Shown piece by piece: positions 37,028-45,341 of a stretch of 54,694 nt of DNA. Made by a program: the position numbers and the translations under genes. The notes below the pieces were generated by a model. That model had not been told where the DNA came from. It searched no databases and saw nothing but the letters and a program-made list of their open reading frames with translations. Every line of letters begins with the position of its first letter. Position 1 is the stretch's first letter. Source of the stretch: Sphingomonas sp. Leaf22 (GTDB lineage Bacteria; Pseudomonadota; Alphaproteobacteria; Sphingomonadales; Sphingomonadaceae); NCBI RefSeq assembly GCF_001421715.1, contig NZ_LMKP01000016.1, positions 1 through 54,694 on the forward strand. The letters run 5' to 3'.

Positions 37028-37869
37028 GCGAGCGCGAATCCCTCATCCGCGTCCGTGGTCTCAAGAACCAGTTCGGCGACCAGGTCATTCACGAGGACCT
37101 CGATCTCGACGTGCGGCGTGGCGAGATCCTCGGCGTGGTCGGCGGATCGGGCACCGGCAAATCGGTGCTGATGCGCTCGATCATCGGGCTTCAGACGCCA
37201 ACCGCCGGCACGATCGAGGTGTTCGGTGAGAACACGATCGGCCGCGAGGAAACCGAAGCGACCGAAATCCGCAAGAAATGGGGCGTGCTGTTTCAAGGCG
37301 GCGCACTGTTCTCGACGCTGACCGTCGCCGAAAACGTGCAGGTGCCGCTGAAGGAATTCTACCCGAAGCTCAAGCCTGCGCTGCTCGACGAGATTGCCGG
37401 GTACAAGGTCGTGATGACCGGCCTGCCGGCCAATGCCGGGCCGAAATATCCGTCGGAGTTGTCGGGCGGCATGAAGAAGCGTGCCGGGCTGGCGCGCGCC
37501 CTCGCGCTCGATCCGCAATTGCTGTTCCTCGACGAACCGACCGCCGGCCTCGATCCGATCGGTGCGGCGGCGTTCGACGACCTCACCGCGTCGCTGCAAA
37601 AGACGCTGGGGCTCACCGTCTTCCTCATCACCCACGACCTCGACACGCTGCACGCCATTTGCGACCGCGTGGCTGTGCTGGCGGACAAGAAGGTCATCGC
37701 CGTCGGCACGATCGACGAACTGCTCGCGCTGGACCATCCGTGGATCCAGGAATATTTCAACGGACCCCGTGGCCGCGCCGCGACCGATGCGCAGGAACGC
37801 ATCGCCGCCCGCAACCACGACCGCGACGCCGGCGCAGAGCCGGCCTCGCCGCAAGCCCAGAGGCGCTGA
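37024..37869 (+). CDS. MlaF-type ABC transporter ATP-binding protein
   Basis: This 281-residue ATPase has Walker A GGSGTGKSVLM, the Q-loop in VLFQGGALFSTLTV, the signature LSGGMKKRAGLARALALDP, Walker B LLFLDEPTAGLDPIG, and the H-loop in FLITHDLDTL. The FQGGALFSSLTV-like Q-loop and the GLDP Walker B extension are typical of the MlaF/TtgA2 group. It energises the MlaE permease. The start overlaps the permease stop, and the stop overlaps the next ATG (TGATG). Confidence 0.93.
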   Translation: MSERESLIRVRGLKNQFGDQVIHEDLDLDVRRGEILGVVGGSGTGKSVLMRSIIGLQTPTAGTIEVFGENTIGREETEATEIRKKWGVLFQGGALFSTLTVAENVQVPLKEFYPKLKPALLDEIAGYKVVMTGLPANAGPKYPSELSGGMKKRAGLARALALDPQLLFLDEPTAGLDPIGAAAFDDLTASLQKTLGLTVFLITHDLDTLHAICDRVAVLADKKVIAVGTIDELLALDHPWIQEYFNGPRGRAATDAQERIAARNHDRDAGAEPASPQAQRR

Positions 37870-38834
37870 TGGAAACCCGGTCGAACCATGTCCTTGTCGG
37901 CGCGGTGGTGCTGATCCTGCTGGTCATGCTGGCGCTGTTCACCGTGTGGCTCGCCCGTATCGGCGGCGGCAGTGAAAAAGAATATGACGTCTTCTTCAAA
38001 CAGGCCGTCGACGGCCTGGCAAAGGGGTCGCCGGTATCGTTTTCGGGCGTCCCCTCGGGTCAGGTCGAGGATATCGCCCTGTGGCCGAAGGACCCGCAAT
38101 TCGTCCGCGTCCGCATCAAGGTGAAGGACGAGACCCCGGTCCTGCTCGGCACGACGGCGACGATCGTCGGCAGCTTTACCGGCGTCTCGACCATCACGCT
38201 CGACGGCGCGGTCAAGGGCGCGCCGCCGATCGCCTGTCCCGAAACGAATGCCGAACAGTCGTGCCCGATGGGCGTACCGGTCATCCCTCCAAAGGCGGGC
38301 GGCGTCGCTGCGTTGCTCAGCTCCGCGCCGCAGTTGCTCGAACGCGTCACCACCCTGACCGAGCGGCTGGCCGACGTGCTGTCCGACCGCAACCAGAATT
38401 CGATCGCCGCGATCCTCGACAGCACCAACCGGCTGACTGACGCGCTGGCAGATCGTGGGCCCGAAATCGCGGCGACGCTGGCCGAAACGCGGATCGCGAT
38501 CCAGCGCGCCGGTGTCGCCTCGCAACAGATCGGTGAGCTGGCGGCGACGACCAACGGCGTGCTGTCGAACGACATCCAGCCGACGATCCAGCAACTGAAC
38601 CGCACCATCGCCAGCGCGCAGAAGAGCGCCGAGACGCTGAACGACGCGATCGGCGATGCGAAGCCGGGGCTACAGGCGTTCAGCAAGCAGACCATCCCGC
38701 AGGTGAACCAGCTGGTCGGCGACCTGCGCGCGATGACCGGCGCGCTCGCCTCGGTCGCGGAAAAGGTCGATCAGGGTGGCGCGACCGCGCTGGTCGGCCG
38801 TTCGAAGCTGCCCGACTACGACCCCAAGAAGTGA
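37869..38834 (+). CDS. MlaD/MCE-domain substrate-binding protein
   Basis: This 321-residue protein is anchored by an N-terminal helix (HVLVGAVVLILLVMLALFTV). One MCE domain follows (about 38-115: YDVFFKQAVDGLAKGSPVSF, GSFTGVSTITLDG). A long helical C-terminal part (150-310) is rich in Gln, Ala and Thr and probably forms a periplasmic tunnel or coiled coil. It is longer than E. coli MlaD and more like the PqiB/Mce-type extensions of Alphaproteobacteria. It is coupled to the ATPase gene. Confidence 0.9.
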   Translation: METRSNHVLVGAVVLILLVMLALFTVWLARIGGGSEKEYDVFFKQAVDGLAKGSPVSFSGVPSGQVEDIALWPKDPQFVRVRIKVKDETPVLLGTTATIVGSFTGVSTITLDGAVKGAPPIACPETNAEQSCPMGVPVIPPKAGGVAALLSSAPQLLERVTTLTERLADVLSDRNQNSIAAILDSTNRLTDALADRGPEIAATLAETRIAIQRAGVASQQIGELAATTNGVLSNDIQPTIQQLNRTIASAQKSAETLNDAIGDAKPGLQAFSKQTIPQVNQLVGDLRAMTGALASVAEKVDQGGATALVGRSKLPDYDPKK

Positions 38835-38857
38835 CGCGGAAGACAAGGATGCTCCCC

Positions 38858-39436
38858 ATGAAGAAGCTGTCGGTTCTGCTGCTCCTGTCGCTGGCCGGGT
38901 GCATCCGCTTCGGTGCCGAACCGCCACCCGCGTTGCTCACGCTCGCCCCCGCCGCGCCGATCGCCGCCGGCGCGACGCAGAGTTCGGCGCAGGCGCGTTC
39001 GATCACGGTGCAGGTGCCGGTCGTTCCGCAGGAACTGGCGGTGACCCGCGTGCCGGTGCAGTCGAGCGCGACCAGCATCGCCTATGTCAAGGAAGCGCAA
39101 TGGGTCGAACCGCCCGCGCGCCTGTTCGCCCGGCTGCTGTCCGATACGCTGACGTCGCGCGCGAACATGGTGGTGCTGAGCACGCGGCAGGGCTTTGCCG
39201 ATCCGGGTGCGCAATTGAACGGCGAATTGCGCGAATTCGGCATTGATGCCGGGCGCAGCGAAGCGGTCGTCGTCTATGATGCGACCCTGCAGCGCGCCGG
39301 GTCGACCGCGTTCGAAAAGCGCCGCTTCGAAGCACGCGCGCCGGTCGCGACGATCGACGCGAACAGCGTCGGCCCGGCGATCAACCAGGCCGCGAACACC
39401 GTCGCGACCGCCGTCGCCGACTGGGTCCGGGGCTGA
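38858..39436 (+). CDS. ABC-type transport auxiliary lipoprotein (PqiC/MlaB-operon type)
   Basis: The ATG at 38858 gives 192 residues starting directly with a lipoprotein signal peptide, MKKLSVLLLLSLAGC (lipobox LAGC, Cys14). The domain (ITVQVPVVPQELAVTRVPVQ, AQWVEPPARLFARLLSDTLT, AFEKRRFEARAPV) matches the ABC transport auxiliary family PF03886, in which outer-membrane-anchored PqiC-like proteins belong. It is the fourth gene of the lipid transport operon. An in-frame ATG 9 codons earlier in the spacer is less likely. Confidence 0.85.
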   Translation: MKKLSVLLLLSLAGCIRFGAEPPPALLTLAPAAPIAAGATQSSAQARSITVQVPVVPQELAVTRVPVQSSATSIAYVKEAQWVEPPARLFARLLSDTLTSRANMVVLSTRQGFADPGAQLNGELREFGIDAGRSEAVVVYDATLQRAGSTAFEKRRFEARAPVATIDANSVGPAINQAANTVATAVADWVRG

Positions 39437-39448
39437 TCGCACACCGTC

Positions 39449-40063
39449 GTGGCGCTGCATAGCTGGCTGTTGTTCGTCGCGGCGGTGGTCGTGCTGTGCG
39501 GCACGCCCGGCCCGAACATGTTGCATATCCTCAGCCGAAGCGTAACCCTCGGCTGGCGCGGCACCCTGCCAGCGATGGCGGGCTGCCTGACTGCGCTGGT
39601 CGGGGTGTTGATGGCATCGGCGGCGGGGCTGGCGGCGCTGTTGACGGCGGTGCCGGGACTGTTCGACGTGTTGCGCTATGCCGGGGCCGCCTATCTGGCA
39701 TGGCTGGGGTTTCGCGCGATCACGGCACGGTCGGCACCGCTCGACGTCGCGCCCGATGCCATGCCGTCCGGCCACCTGTTTCGCGGTGGCTTTCTGGTCG
39801 GGATCAGCAACCCCAAGCTGTTGCTGTTCGCCACCGCCTTCCTGCCGCAGTTCGTCGACCCTGCGGGTTCGCAGCCGGTGCAGTTCGCGATTCTGGTCGC
39901 CACGTTCGCGGTGGTCGAATGCCTGTGGTACGCCGCCTATGCGGTGGGCGGTCGCTCGCTTGCGCGCCATCTGACCCGTCCGCGCGTCCGCCGCTGGTTC
40001 GACCGGGCGACCGGCGGAATCTTCATCGGCTTCGGCGCGGCGCTGCTCGTCTCGCGCGTCTGA
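39449..40063 (+). CDS. LysE/RhtB-family amino-acid exporter
   Basis: This 204-residue inner-membrane protein has six predicted helices and the LysE-family marks GTPGPNMLHILSRSVTLGWR (about 18-37) and GFLVGISNPKLLLFATAFLP (about 113-132). The start is a GTG 12 nt after the preceding stop. The substrate, an amino acid or small metabolite, is not readable. It converges with the cyclophilin gene three bases away. Confidence 0.88.
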   Translation: MALHSWLLFVAAVVVLCGTPGPNMLHILSRSVTLGWRGTLPAMAGCLTALVGVLMASAAGLAALLTAVPGLFDVLRYAGAAYLAWLGFRAITARSAPLDVAPDAMPSGHLFRGGFLVGISNPKLLLFATAFLPQFVDPAGSQPVQFAILVATFAVVECLWYAAYAVGGRSLARHLTRPRVRRWFDRATGGIFIGFGAALLVSRV

Positions 40064-40066
40064 CCT

Positions 40067-40930
40067 CTATTTCGTGGGCGTCGGCCGGACCGGCGGCATG
40101 GCGTTACAGATATCCGCCCCGCCGGCCGGTACTTCGAAAAAGGGCGGCTCGCGATTTTCGCGCCCCTTTACCCATGCGGAATAGCGGGCATTGTCGGCAG
40201 CCCGATATTGGAAATGAGGCCGCTCGCCAGCCGGCAACTCGCTGGCCAGTCGTACCGAGCGGATCGGAGTAGGCGTCTGATCGGGCGCGTAAAATCCCAT
40301 GGTGCCGGTACCGCGCGGCAGCGACGACAGATACTCCATCCCCTCGACCACGCGCCCGATCAGCGCGACATTGCGGTCGAGATGGCGTGGGGCGTGGCCG
40401 ATCACCGCATAGAGTTCGGCACCGCTGCCGGTGCTCGGTGCCATATCGCGTCCGACGCCGACCATTGCATAACAGTGCGTCAGCCACGCCGCCTTGCCAT
40501 CGCTCGCCACCGGCCATCCGTCGGCGCTATGCCCGCTCTTCGCTGCGTAGGGATCGCGCCGCGTCATCTGCGTCACCGCATCATAGCTGCCGGTCACATA
40601 TTCGGCCGGCGGATTGGCGATGACGCTTGACGGCAACGGCTTCTTCTCGGTGACGTCGCCCCATTGCGCGACATAGTTGTCCTGCACCCGGTATACCGAG
40701 CTGCCGTCCCACCAATGCGCCCGCGCCAGCTTGCGCAAATTGTCGACATGCACCGGTGCATAGCGCGGGGCCAGCCGGATCACGACCCGCTTGTCGCCGG
40801 CCAGCGTCATCACGAGCAGTTCGTCGTCGGGGATCGTCCGCCAGTCGCCGTCGACCGGATCGGCCGGGGTCGGCGGGGCGGCGGGAGCGGCGGCCTGAAG
40901 CAGCGCGGCGATCAGCGAGACGAGATGCAT
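40067..40930 (-). CDS. exported cyclophilin-type peptidyl-prolyl isomerase
   Basis: The protein is 287 residues from ATG 40930, beginning with a signal peptide (MHLVSLIAALLQAAAPAAPP). The cyclophilin-like region has VVIRLAPRYAPVHVDNLRKL, WWDGSSVYRVQDNYVAQWGD and later SELYAVIGH-type and ALIGRVVEGMEYLSSLPRGT. It differs from the canonical cyclophilin at several active-site positions (VYRVQDNYVAQWGD replaces FHRVIPGFMIQGGD), so isomerase activity is uncertain. It probably acts as a periplasmic folding factor. Confidence 0.8.
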   Translation of the reverse strand: MHLVSLIAALLQAAAPAAPPTPADPVDGDWRTIPDDELLVMTLAGDKRVVIRLAPRYAPVHVDNLRKLARAHWWDGSSVYRVQDNYVAQWGDVTEKKPLPSSVIANPPAEYVTGSYDAVTQMTRRDPYAAKSGHSADGWPVASDGKAAWLTHCYAMVGVGRDMAPSTGSGAELYAVIGHAPRHLDRNVALIGRVVEGMEYLSSLPRGTGTMGFYAPDQTPTPIRSVRLASELPAGERPHFQYRAADNARYSAWVKGRENREPPFFEVPAGGADICNAMPPVRPTPTK

Positions 40931-41020
40931 CGGGCCATCCTGCCCGCCGCGCGCCGTCCCCGCAACTCCCGCTTGCACGAAACCCCGCCGCGCCCTAGGG
41001 AACCCACCTTCCGGCAATGC

Positions 41021-41108
41021 GGAGCGGTGGCCGAGTGGTCGAAGGCGCTCGCCTGGAAAGTGAGTATACGGCAAAACCGTATCGAGGGTTCGAATCCCTC
41101 CCGCTCCG
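41021..41108 (+). tRNA. tRNA-Ser (anticodon GGA)
   Basis: The acceptor stem GGAGCGG (41021-41027) pairs with CCGCTCC (41101-41107). The D-arm carries GGCCGAGTGGTCGAAGGC. The anticodon loop is CCTGGAAAG with anticodon GGA (reads UCC/UCU). There is a long variable arm (TACGGCAAAACCGTA stem), as in serine tRNAs, and a T-arm GAGGGTTCGAATCCCTC. The discriminator is G41108 and CCA is encoded at 41109-41111. The accessory region starts directly downstream. Confidence 0.97.
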
Positions 41109-41111
41109 CCA

Positions 41112-41961
41112 CCAAGTCGTTGTTTTTACTGAAAATTAATCCGGAATGTGGGTTCCGAATTGTACGAATTTGGCCTCTCTCGGTACCTAATTCACGTGAT
41201 TCGAGGGCCTTTTCTCCAGCGGTACGCTTTACAAGTAAATTTCTCGCGATTTCGGTGACTTACAAGAACCGATATCGATCGTTCGAAATGTAATGGGCTC
41301 CGCCAAGACTTCGTAAGTGACTGACCAAATCGGATAATTCAGCCGGAAGGCGCGCCTTCCCGCGCCATTCCGGTTCAGTTCGGTAGTGCGGAGAGCCGTC
41401 CGATACCCGTCGATACGGGGTCTGCGGAAGGTTTTCTCTGCTTCAGTCGCATGCAGTACGGTTCTCGTCCTGATGCATTTTCATACTGGTTGATCGCATC
41501 GGCGTTTGCAGAGCCGCCGGTTCCTGTCTTGCCGCACCGGAAACGTCCCGGATCAAAGGCTCCGGTTATGCGGCGGTAGCGGACGGAGTCTTCGCGTTGC
41601 GTTGTCCTTCGGGATCAGACCGTGCTTCGCCGGTAAATGGCATCTGGCCTCTTTCAACGGGGGTTTCCGCATTTCAGTTTTTTTGCACAGATTTCTGGTG
41701 ACGAAGAACGCGTTTCTGCATTCCAAGTACCTGCACCGGAAACACTTTTACGCCAACAATGGCATGATTGCGGTTGCACAGGAGCAGGAAGCTTGCAGGA
41801 AATTTCATGCAGTTCTGCAGGCAGGGTTCAGGCCTGCAGCGCCCTGCAGGGTCAAATGACGCATTTCCAGTGTTTCGTCCCGGTTTTCCGGGCGTTTCCA
41901 GAGGTGGTGTACCGCTATTGACTGATACCTCGAATTTGCTGCTGTCAGGCTGGGCCGGGGC
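41112..41961. other. 850-bp gene-free junction between the tRNA-Ser and the island
   Basis: This stretch is clearly less GC-rich than the chromosome to its left. Its open frames (e.g. around 41506-41859 and 41637-41921) look non-coding: no ribosome-binding sites and no recognisable motifs. It contains a partial copy of tRNA 3' elements (41281-41305) and a cluster of CTGCAG-type words between 41792 and 41853. It is plausibly an integration junction with decayed mobile DNA. No integrase is visible. Confidence 0.5.
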
Positions 41962-42408
41962 TTATTCAGGTGGGTTGTCGCCGAGCGTATCGAGCAGCAT
42001 TTCGTAGAACGTCGCAGCCCTGCGATCGAGTTCGCTGGCATCGGCCGACGCCGCGACCACCCGCAGCCGTTCGAGGCTCTCCTCAAGTCGCGCAACCGCA
42101 GGCGGGTGTGGCGTATCGGGTGCGGCGTCCGAACTGGCAGCAGCAGCCCGGTGGACAAGCCGTATGAAGTCCATCACCGCTGCCCGCCGGTAAACCCGCC
42201 CGACAGCGAGCCGGCGGATCTGGGCTTCGTACAGGGTGACCACACGCCGCCCGCGACCCCGCGGGATCGAAACCGGGACGTTGGCCGTGGCCAGCACGAT
42301 CCGGAAAACATCCTCCTGCCGGAGGGGATCCACCGACGCCGGACGTTCGCCGGGGCTGTCTTCGCAGGGAGGTTTCAGGGCAGATCTGCCAATGACGTTG
42401 CGTTCCAT
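41962..42408 (-). CDS. unknown protein, last gene of the methyltransferase operon
   Basis: A 148-residue soluble protein starting 2 bp after the stop of the DUF5681 gene. The centre (VFRIVLATANVPVSIPRGRG) is followed by RRVVTLYEAQIRRLAVGRVY. The C-terminus is a charged helix (ARLEESLERLRVVAASADAS) ending FYEMLLDTLGDNPPE. The phrase VPVSIPRGRGRRVVTLYEAQ recalls proteins found next to DUF5681 genes in alphaproteobacterial mobile DNA, but I cannot name a function. Confidence 0.65.
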   Translation of the reverse strand: MERNVIGRSALKPPCEDSPGERPASVDPLRQEDVFRIVLATANVPVSIPRGRGRRVVTLYEAQIRRLAVGRVYRRAAVMDFIRLVHRAAAASSDAAPDTPHPPAVARLEESLERLRVVAASADASELDRRAATFYEMLLDTLGDNPPE

Positions 42409-42410
42409 CG

Positions 42411-42755
42411 TTACCGGCCTCGTTCCCGGCGAGCCTGCTCCTGCTCCCGCCGGGCCTCGCTCCGTTCAAGGGCCTCCAGATTCCGGGCTGCGTTCGTACT
42501 GTGCTCCACGAAGTCACGGGTTGCCAGCCGGTTTGCCGAATCGCCTTTCGCCAGCATCCGTACGGCATTCTCATACCGGGTGACCGGCTTGCCGTCCTTG
42601 AAGCCCACCACTTCGGATGCCACCCGAAGGTCAGTCTGAAGCATATCTTTCAGGGTAAGCAGCTGGTCAGGCTTCCTCAGCCTGGCACCAGCGGAGTTCC
42701 CGGACTGTCCGGCGGCAAACTGACCGCCGGGCCTGCGCCTGATCTGGTCGCTCAT
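42411..42755 (-). CDS. DUF5681-domain protein
   Basis: This 114-residue basic protein starts MSDQIRRRPGGQFAAGQSGN, followed by SAGARLRK. This is the DUF5681 motif GxFxxGxSGNxxGRxxG, here slightly degenerate. The rest is helical and highly charged (EALERSEARREQEQARRERG). The ATG overlaps the stop of the methyltransferase (ATGA). DUF5681 proteins are common in phages and integrated elements and may be DNA-binding or packaging-related; the role is unproven. Confidence 0.75.
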   Translation of the reverse strand: MSDQIRRRPGGQFAAGQSGNSAGARLRKPDQLLTLKDMLQTDLRVASEVVGFKDGKPVTRYENAVRMLAKGDSANRLATRDFVEHSTNAARNLEALERSEARREQEQARRERGR

Positions 42756-44104
42756 GCCGCGTCCTCCAGCGCAAGCTCGCCGAGCCGCTCGATCTCGGCG
42801 TTGCGACGTGCGTAGACGTCAGCGAAGGTTTCACCGGTCGCTTCCAGAACAGCCTTGCCGCGCGCAATCTTCTGCCAGCGTCGAATGGTGACGGCACAGA
42901 AGGTCGGTTCATACTCGATCAGTCTGGCGCACCGGCCCGTCTTGTGGGCCGCAATCAGGGTCGAGCCCGATCCACCAAAGGGGTCAAGGACGATCTCCCC
43001 GCGCTTCGAGGTGTCCTTGATCGCGTCCATGACCATCGTAACCGGCTTGACCGTCGGGTGGAGGGCAAGCTCGGCATCGTGGCCGGTTTTGGTCGCTCCC
43101 CGGTAGTTCCAGATGTTGGTCCGGTAGCGACCGTTCTTGCCGAGCTGCACCGTGTTGAGGTGCGGTGCTTCGCCAACCTTCCAGACGAACACCAGTTCGT
43201 GCTGCGACCGGTAGAAGCTGCCCATGCCGCCATTGTCCTTGGCCCAGACGCACAGGTTCTGCAGGCCGGAATAGACGCTGTGTCCTGCCTCCAGCATCTC
43301 AGCCATGTGCCGCCAGTCCATGCACTGATAGTGGATCGCGCCGTCCTGACTGACGGTAGCGGCATTGGCGAACACCGTCCGCAGGAAGGCAGTGAACTCG
43401 GCCTGCGACATCTCACCGCTCGCCATGGCGAACTCGCGGTGCTTCGTGCGGCCAAGACCCCCGACATGCCCGTCGAACGGCGGATCGGAGAACACCATCC
43501 GGGCAAGCTCGAGATTCATCAGCCGGTCAAACGAAGCGGTGTCACGCGAATCCCCGCAAAGCAGCCGGTGCGAGCCAAGGATCCAGACGTCGCCGCGTTC
43601 AACCCCGGAAACCTCCCGGTGGTTGAGTTTGGGCTGTTCCTCAAGTTTCGCCTCAGCCGGGCTCATATCGAGGAGAAGGTCGATTTCGGTAGTCGAGAAG
43701 CCGGTGATTTCGATGTCGTAGCGGGTCTCGATCTCGACCAGTTCCTCGAACTCAAGCCGCAGGATTTCGTCATCCCATTCGGCATTGGCTGCGATCTTGT
43801 TGTCAGCGATCCGGTATGCGCGCAGCTCGTCCGCAGTAAGGTGCGTGATCTGGATCGTCGGCACATCAACGATGCCCAGTGCCTTCGACGCCTCGAAACG
43901 GGCATGCCCTGCGACGATGGTCCCGTCCGCCTCGATGATGATCGGGTTGGTGAACCCGAAATGCCGGATCGAGGCGGCGACCTGTTCGATCTGTTTTTCG
44001 CTGTGCCGGCGTGCGTTGCGCGCCGCCGGTACAAGCGTAGCGAGCGGCCGCAGTTCGATCTTGAGCGGGTCGAGCGTATGCCGGTTTATATGGGTATTGG
44101 TCAC
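42752..44104 (-). CDS. ParB-like nuclease domain fused to a DNA adenine/cytosine-N4 methyltransferase
   Basis: This 450-residue protein starts at GTG 44104 with GGAGG upstream. Residues 15-110 form a ParB/sulfiredoxin-like domain (RPLATLVPAARNARRHSEKQ, IVAGHARFEASKALGI, VPTIQITHLTADELRAYRIA). Residues about 170-420 are an N4/N6 methylase with catalytic SDPPF (motif IV), AIHYQCMDWRH, and the SAM-binding motif LDPFGGSGSTLIAAHKTGR. The order DPPF before FGGSGS is that of beta-class enzymes. Such ParB-methylase fusions are typical of prophages and mobile elements and usually lack a cognate restriction enzyme. It probably modifies DNA to protect the element or to alter regulation. Confidence 0.88.
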   Translation of the reverse strand: MTNTHINRHTLDPLKIELRPLATLVPAARNARRHSEKQIEQVAASIRHFGFTNPIIIEADGTIVAGHARFEASKALGIVDVPTIQITHLTADELRAYRIADNKIAANAEWDDEILRLEFEELVEIETRYDIEITGFSTTEIDLLLDMSPAEAKLEEQPKLNHREVSGVERGDVWILGSHRLLCGDSRDTASFDRLMNLELARMVFSDPPFDGHVGGLGRTKHREFAMASGEMSQAEFTAFLRTVFANAATVSQDGAIHYQCMDWRHMAEMLEAGHSVYSGLQNLCVWAKDNGGMGSFYRSQHELVFVWKVGEAPHLNTVQLGKNGRYRTNIWNYRGATKTGHDAELALHPTVKPVTMVMDAIKDTSKRGEIVLDPFGGSGSTLIAAHKTGRCARLIEYEPTFCAVTIRRWQKIARGKAVLEATGETFADVYARRNAEIERLGELALEDAA

Positions 44105-44144
44105 ACTGCATCCTCCATCCGTTACATTATGGAGTAGCTATGTA

Positions 44145-44567
44145 TTAATCTGTGTAACCTTGCAACAGGCTTTTCAGCAGTGATGCATGCTCGGGCATGC
44201 GTTCGGCTGCGACACGTGCCATTTCGGCAATGGCGGCCTGCCTTGGCATCAGCAGCAGGCCGTCCGGTGTCTGTCGGACGAACAGCTGACCACCTTGCTG
44301 TAGATCGAAATCATCGAGCACCGATGCGGGCAGCACTACTGTGCCGTCCGACCCGACATCCAGCGCCAGAACGGGTGCCTGTTCTCCTGTATCGCTGTCG
44401 CGTTTGATCCGTCCTGCGCGCAGCAGGACATTGTAGGTGTGTTGATAGCGGATACCGAGGAAGGTCGAGATATCGGTCGTACTGACACCCGCCTCGTTCA
44501 GTGCCCGGATCTTCGCCGCCTTGCTGTCGTGCGGCCCGGCTATTCGCTCCAGTTCATTCCCGTCCAT
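44145..44567 (-). CDS. HTH plus AbrB/SpoVT-like DNA-binding protein
   Basis: This 140-residue protein starts at ATG 44567 with GGAG upstream. Residues 15-50 (KIRALNEAGVSTTDISTFLG, IRYQHTYNVLLRAGR) form a helix-turn-helix. Residues 70-110 (LDVGSDGTVVLPASVLDDFD, LQQGGQLFVRQTPDGLLLMP) match the swapped-hairpin AbrB pattern used by antitoxin-like and transition-state regulators. It is 40 bp upstream of the methyltransferase gene on the same strand, so it may regulate that operon. No toxin gene is recognisable next to it. Confidence 0.7.
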   Translation of the reverse strand: MDGNELERIAGPHDSKAAKIRALNEAGVSTTDISTFLGIRYQHTYNVLLRAGRIKRDSDTGEQAPVLALDVGSDGTVVLPASVLDDFDLQQGGQLFVRQTPDGLLLMPRQAAIAEMARVAAERMPEHASLLKSLLQGYTD

Positions 44568-44681
44568 CGGTCACTCCTCTTTCCCGGGCCAATACACCAG
44601 TGTTCGCGATGGGTAAAGAAGAGGGAAACGGGCGGGTATGCAGCAAGGTCTGGAGTACCGGACAGCGTCCGCTGTTCGGTT

Positions 44682-45341
44682 TCAGGTGATATTTGCAATC
44701 CCGCACGCAGCCAGCCCGGCCCTGAAGCTGTCATCGATGGGGTAGGGTCTCACACCATCTTTGGTAAGCAGGCCGACCTGCTGCCCTGAATCGTTCGGCA
44801 GGCCGTAGCTGGTCGTGGTGGCTGCCGAACGAAAGATCAGTCCCTTGCCGGCGAGCAACTCGTCGAGCATCGCACGTGCTGTCTTGCCACTGGCAACCGT
44901 GCTGGTCGCGGTGGCGGCGGCTACGATCCGCATCTGCTGGTCGACGAGCTGCTGCATCGCCGGATTGCCCGCCGGTACGGCAGAGGCTGCTGCACCCGGA
45001 GGGTTATTCGCCGCAGTGAGGGTCCGGAATGGCCGGTCATCGACGCGCCAGACGATATCGCCGGTCGGGAGGCGCATGCGACCGCCGCTGCTGACCCCGA
45101 CCAGCAGACCATGCACGCTGCTGTTCTCGACAAACGGATAGAGCGACCCGGTCCGCGAGTAGCTCGTACCCGCTGCCTGATCCCATGCTGCGACCACGCA
45201 GCTGGACGCACCGGTGATCGGATCGCTGGTGCGGCTGACCTGCCAGACCGCTCTTGGCGCCTTTCGTGCAGACGCGGAGGTTGCGATGCCGGCAAGGGCG
45301 AGCACGCAGATGGCGTGGGCGGCGAACGACGGCCTATGCAT
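44682..45341 (-). CDS. secreted protein of unknown function
   Basis: The ATG at 45341 gives 219 residues with a signal peptide (FAAHAICVLALAGIATSASA). The mature part begins WQVSRTSDPITGASSCVVAA and includes MRLPTGDIVWRVDDRPFRTL, then an Ala/Thr-rich middle and ARAMLDELLAGKGLIFRSAA. Two cysteines (SSCVV and near the end ACGIAN) may form a disulfide. The opening is faintly like invasion-associated locus B domains, but I would not assign it. The gene overlaps the stop of the upstream nuclease-like gene by 8 bp. Confidence 0.65.
   Translation of the reverse strand: MHRPSFAAHAICVLALAGIATSASARKAPRAVWQVSRTSDPITGASSCVVAAWDQAAGTSYSRTGSLYPFVENSSVHGLLVGVSSGGRMRLPTGDIVWRVDDRPFRTLTAANNPPGAAASAVPAGNPAMQQLVDQQMRIVAAATATSTVASGKTARAMLDELLAGKGLIFRSAATTTSYGLPNDSGQQVGLLTKDGVRPYPIDDSFRAGLAACGIANIT

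Noticed and set aside
41506..42007. Overlapping plus-strand frames in the island junction
   Set aside because: They lack ribosome-binding sites and show biased, motif-free composition; none is convincing as a gene.
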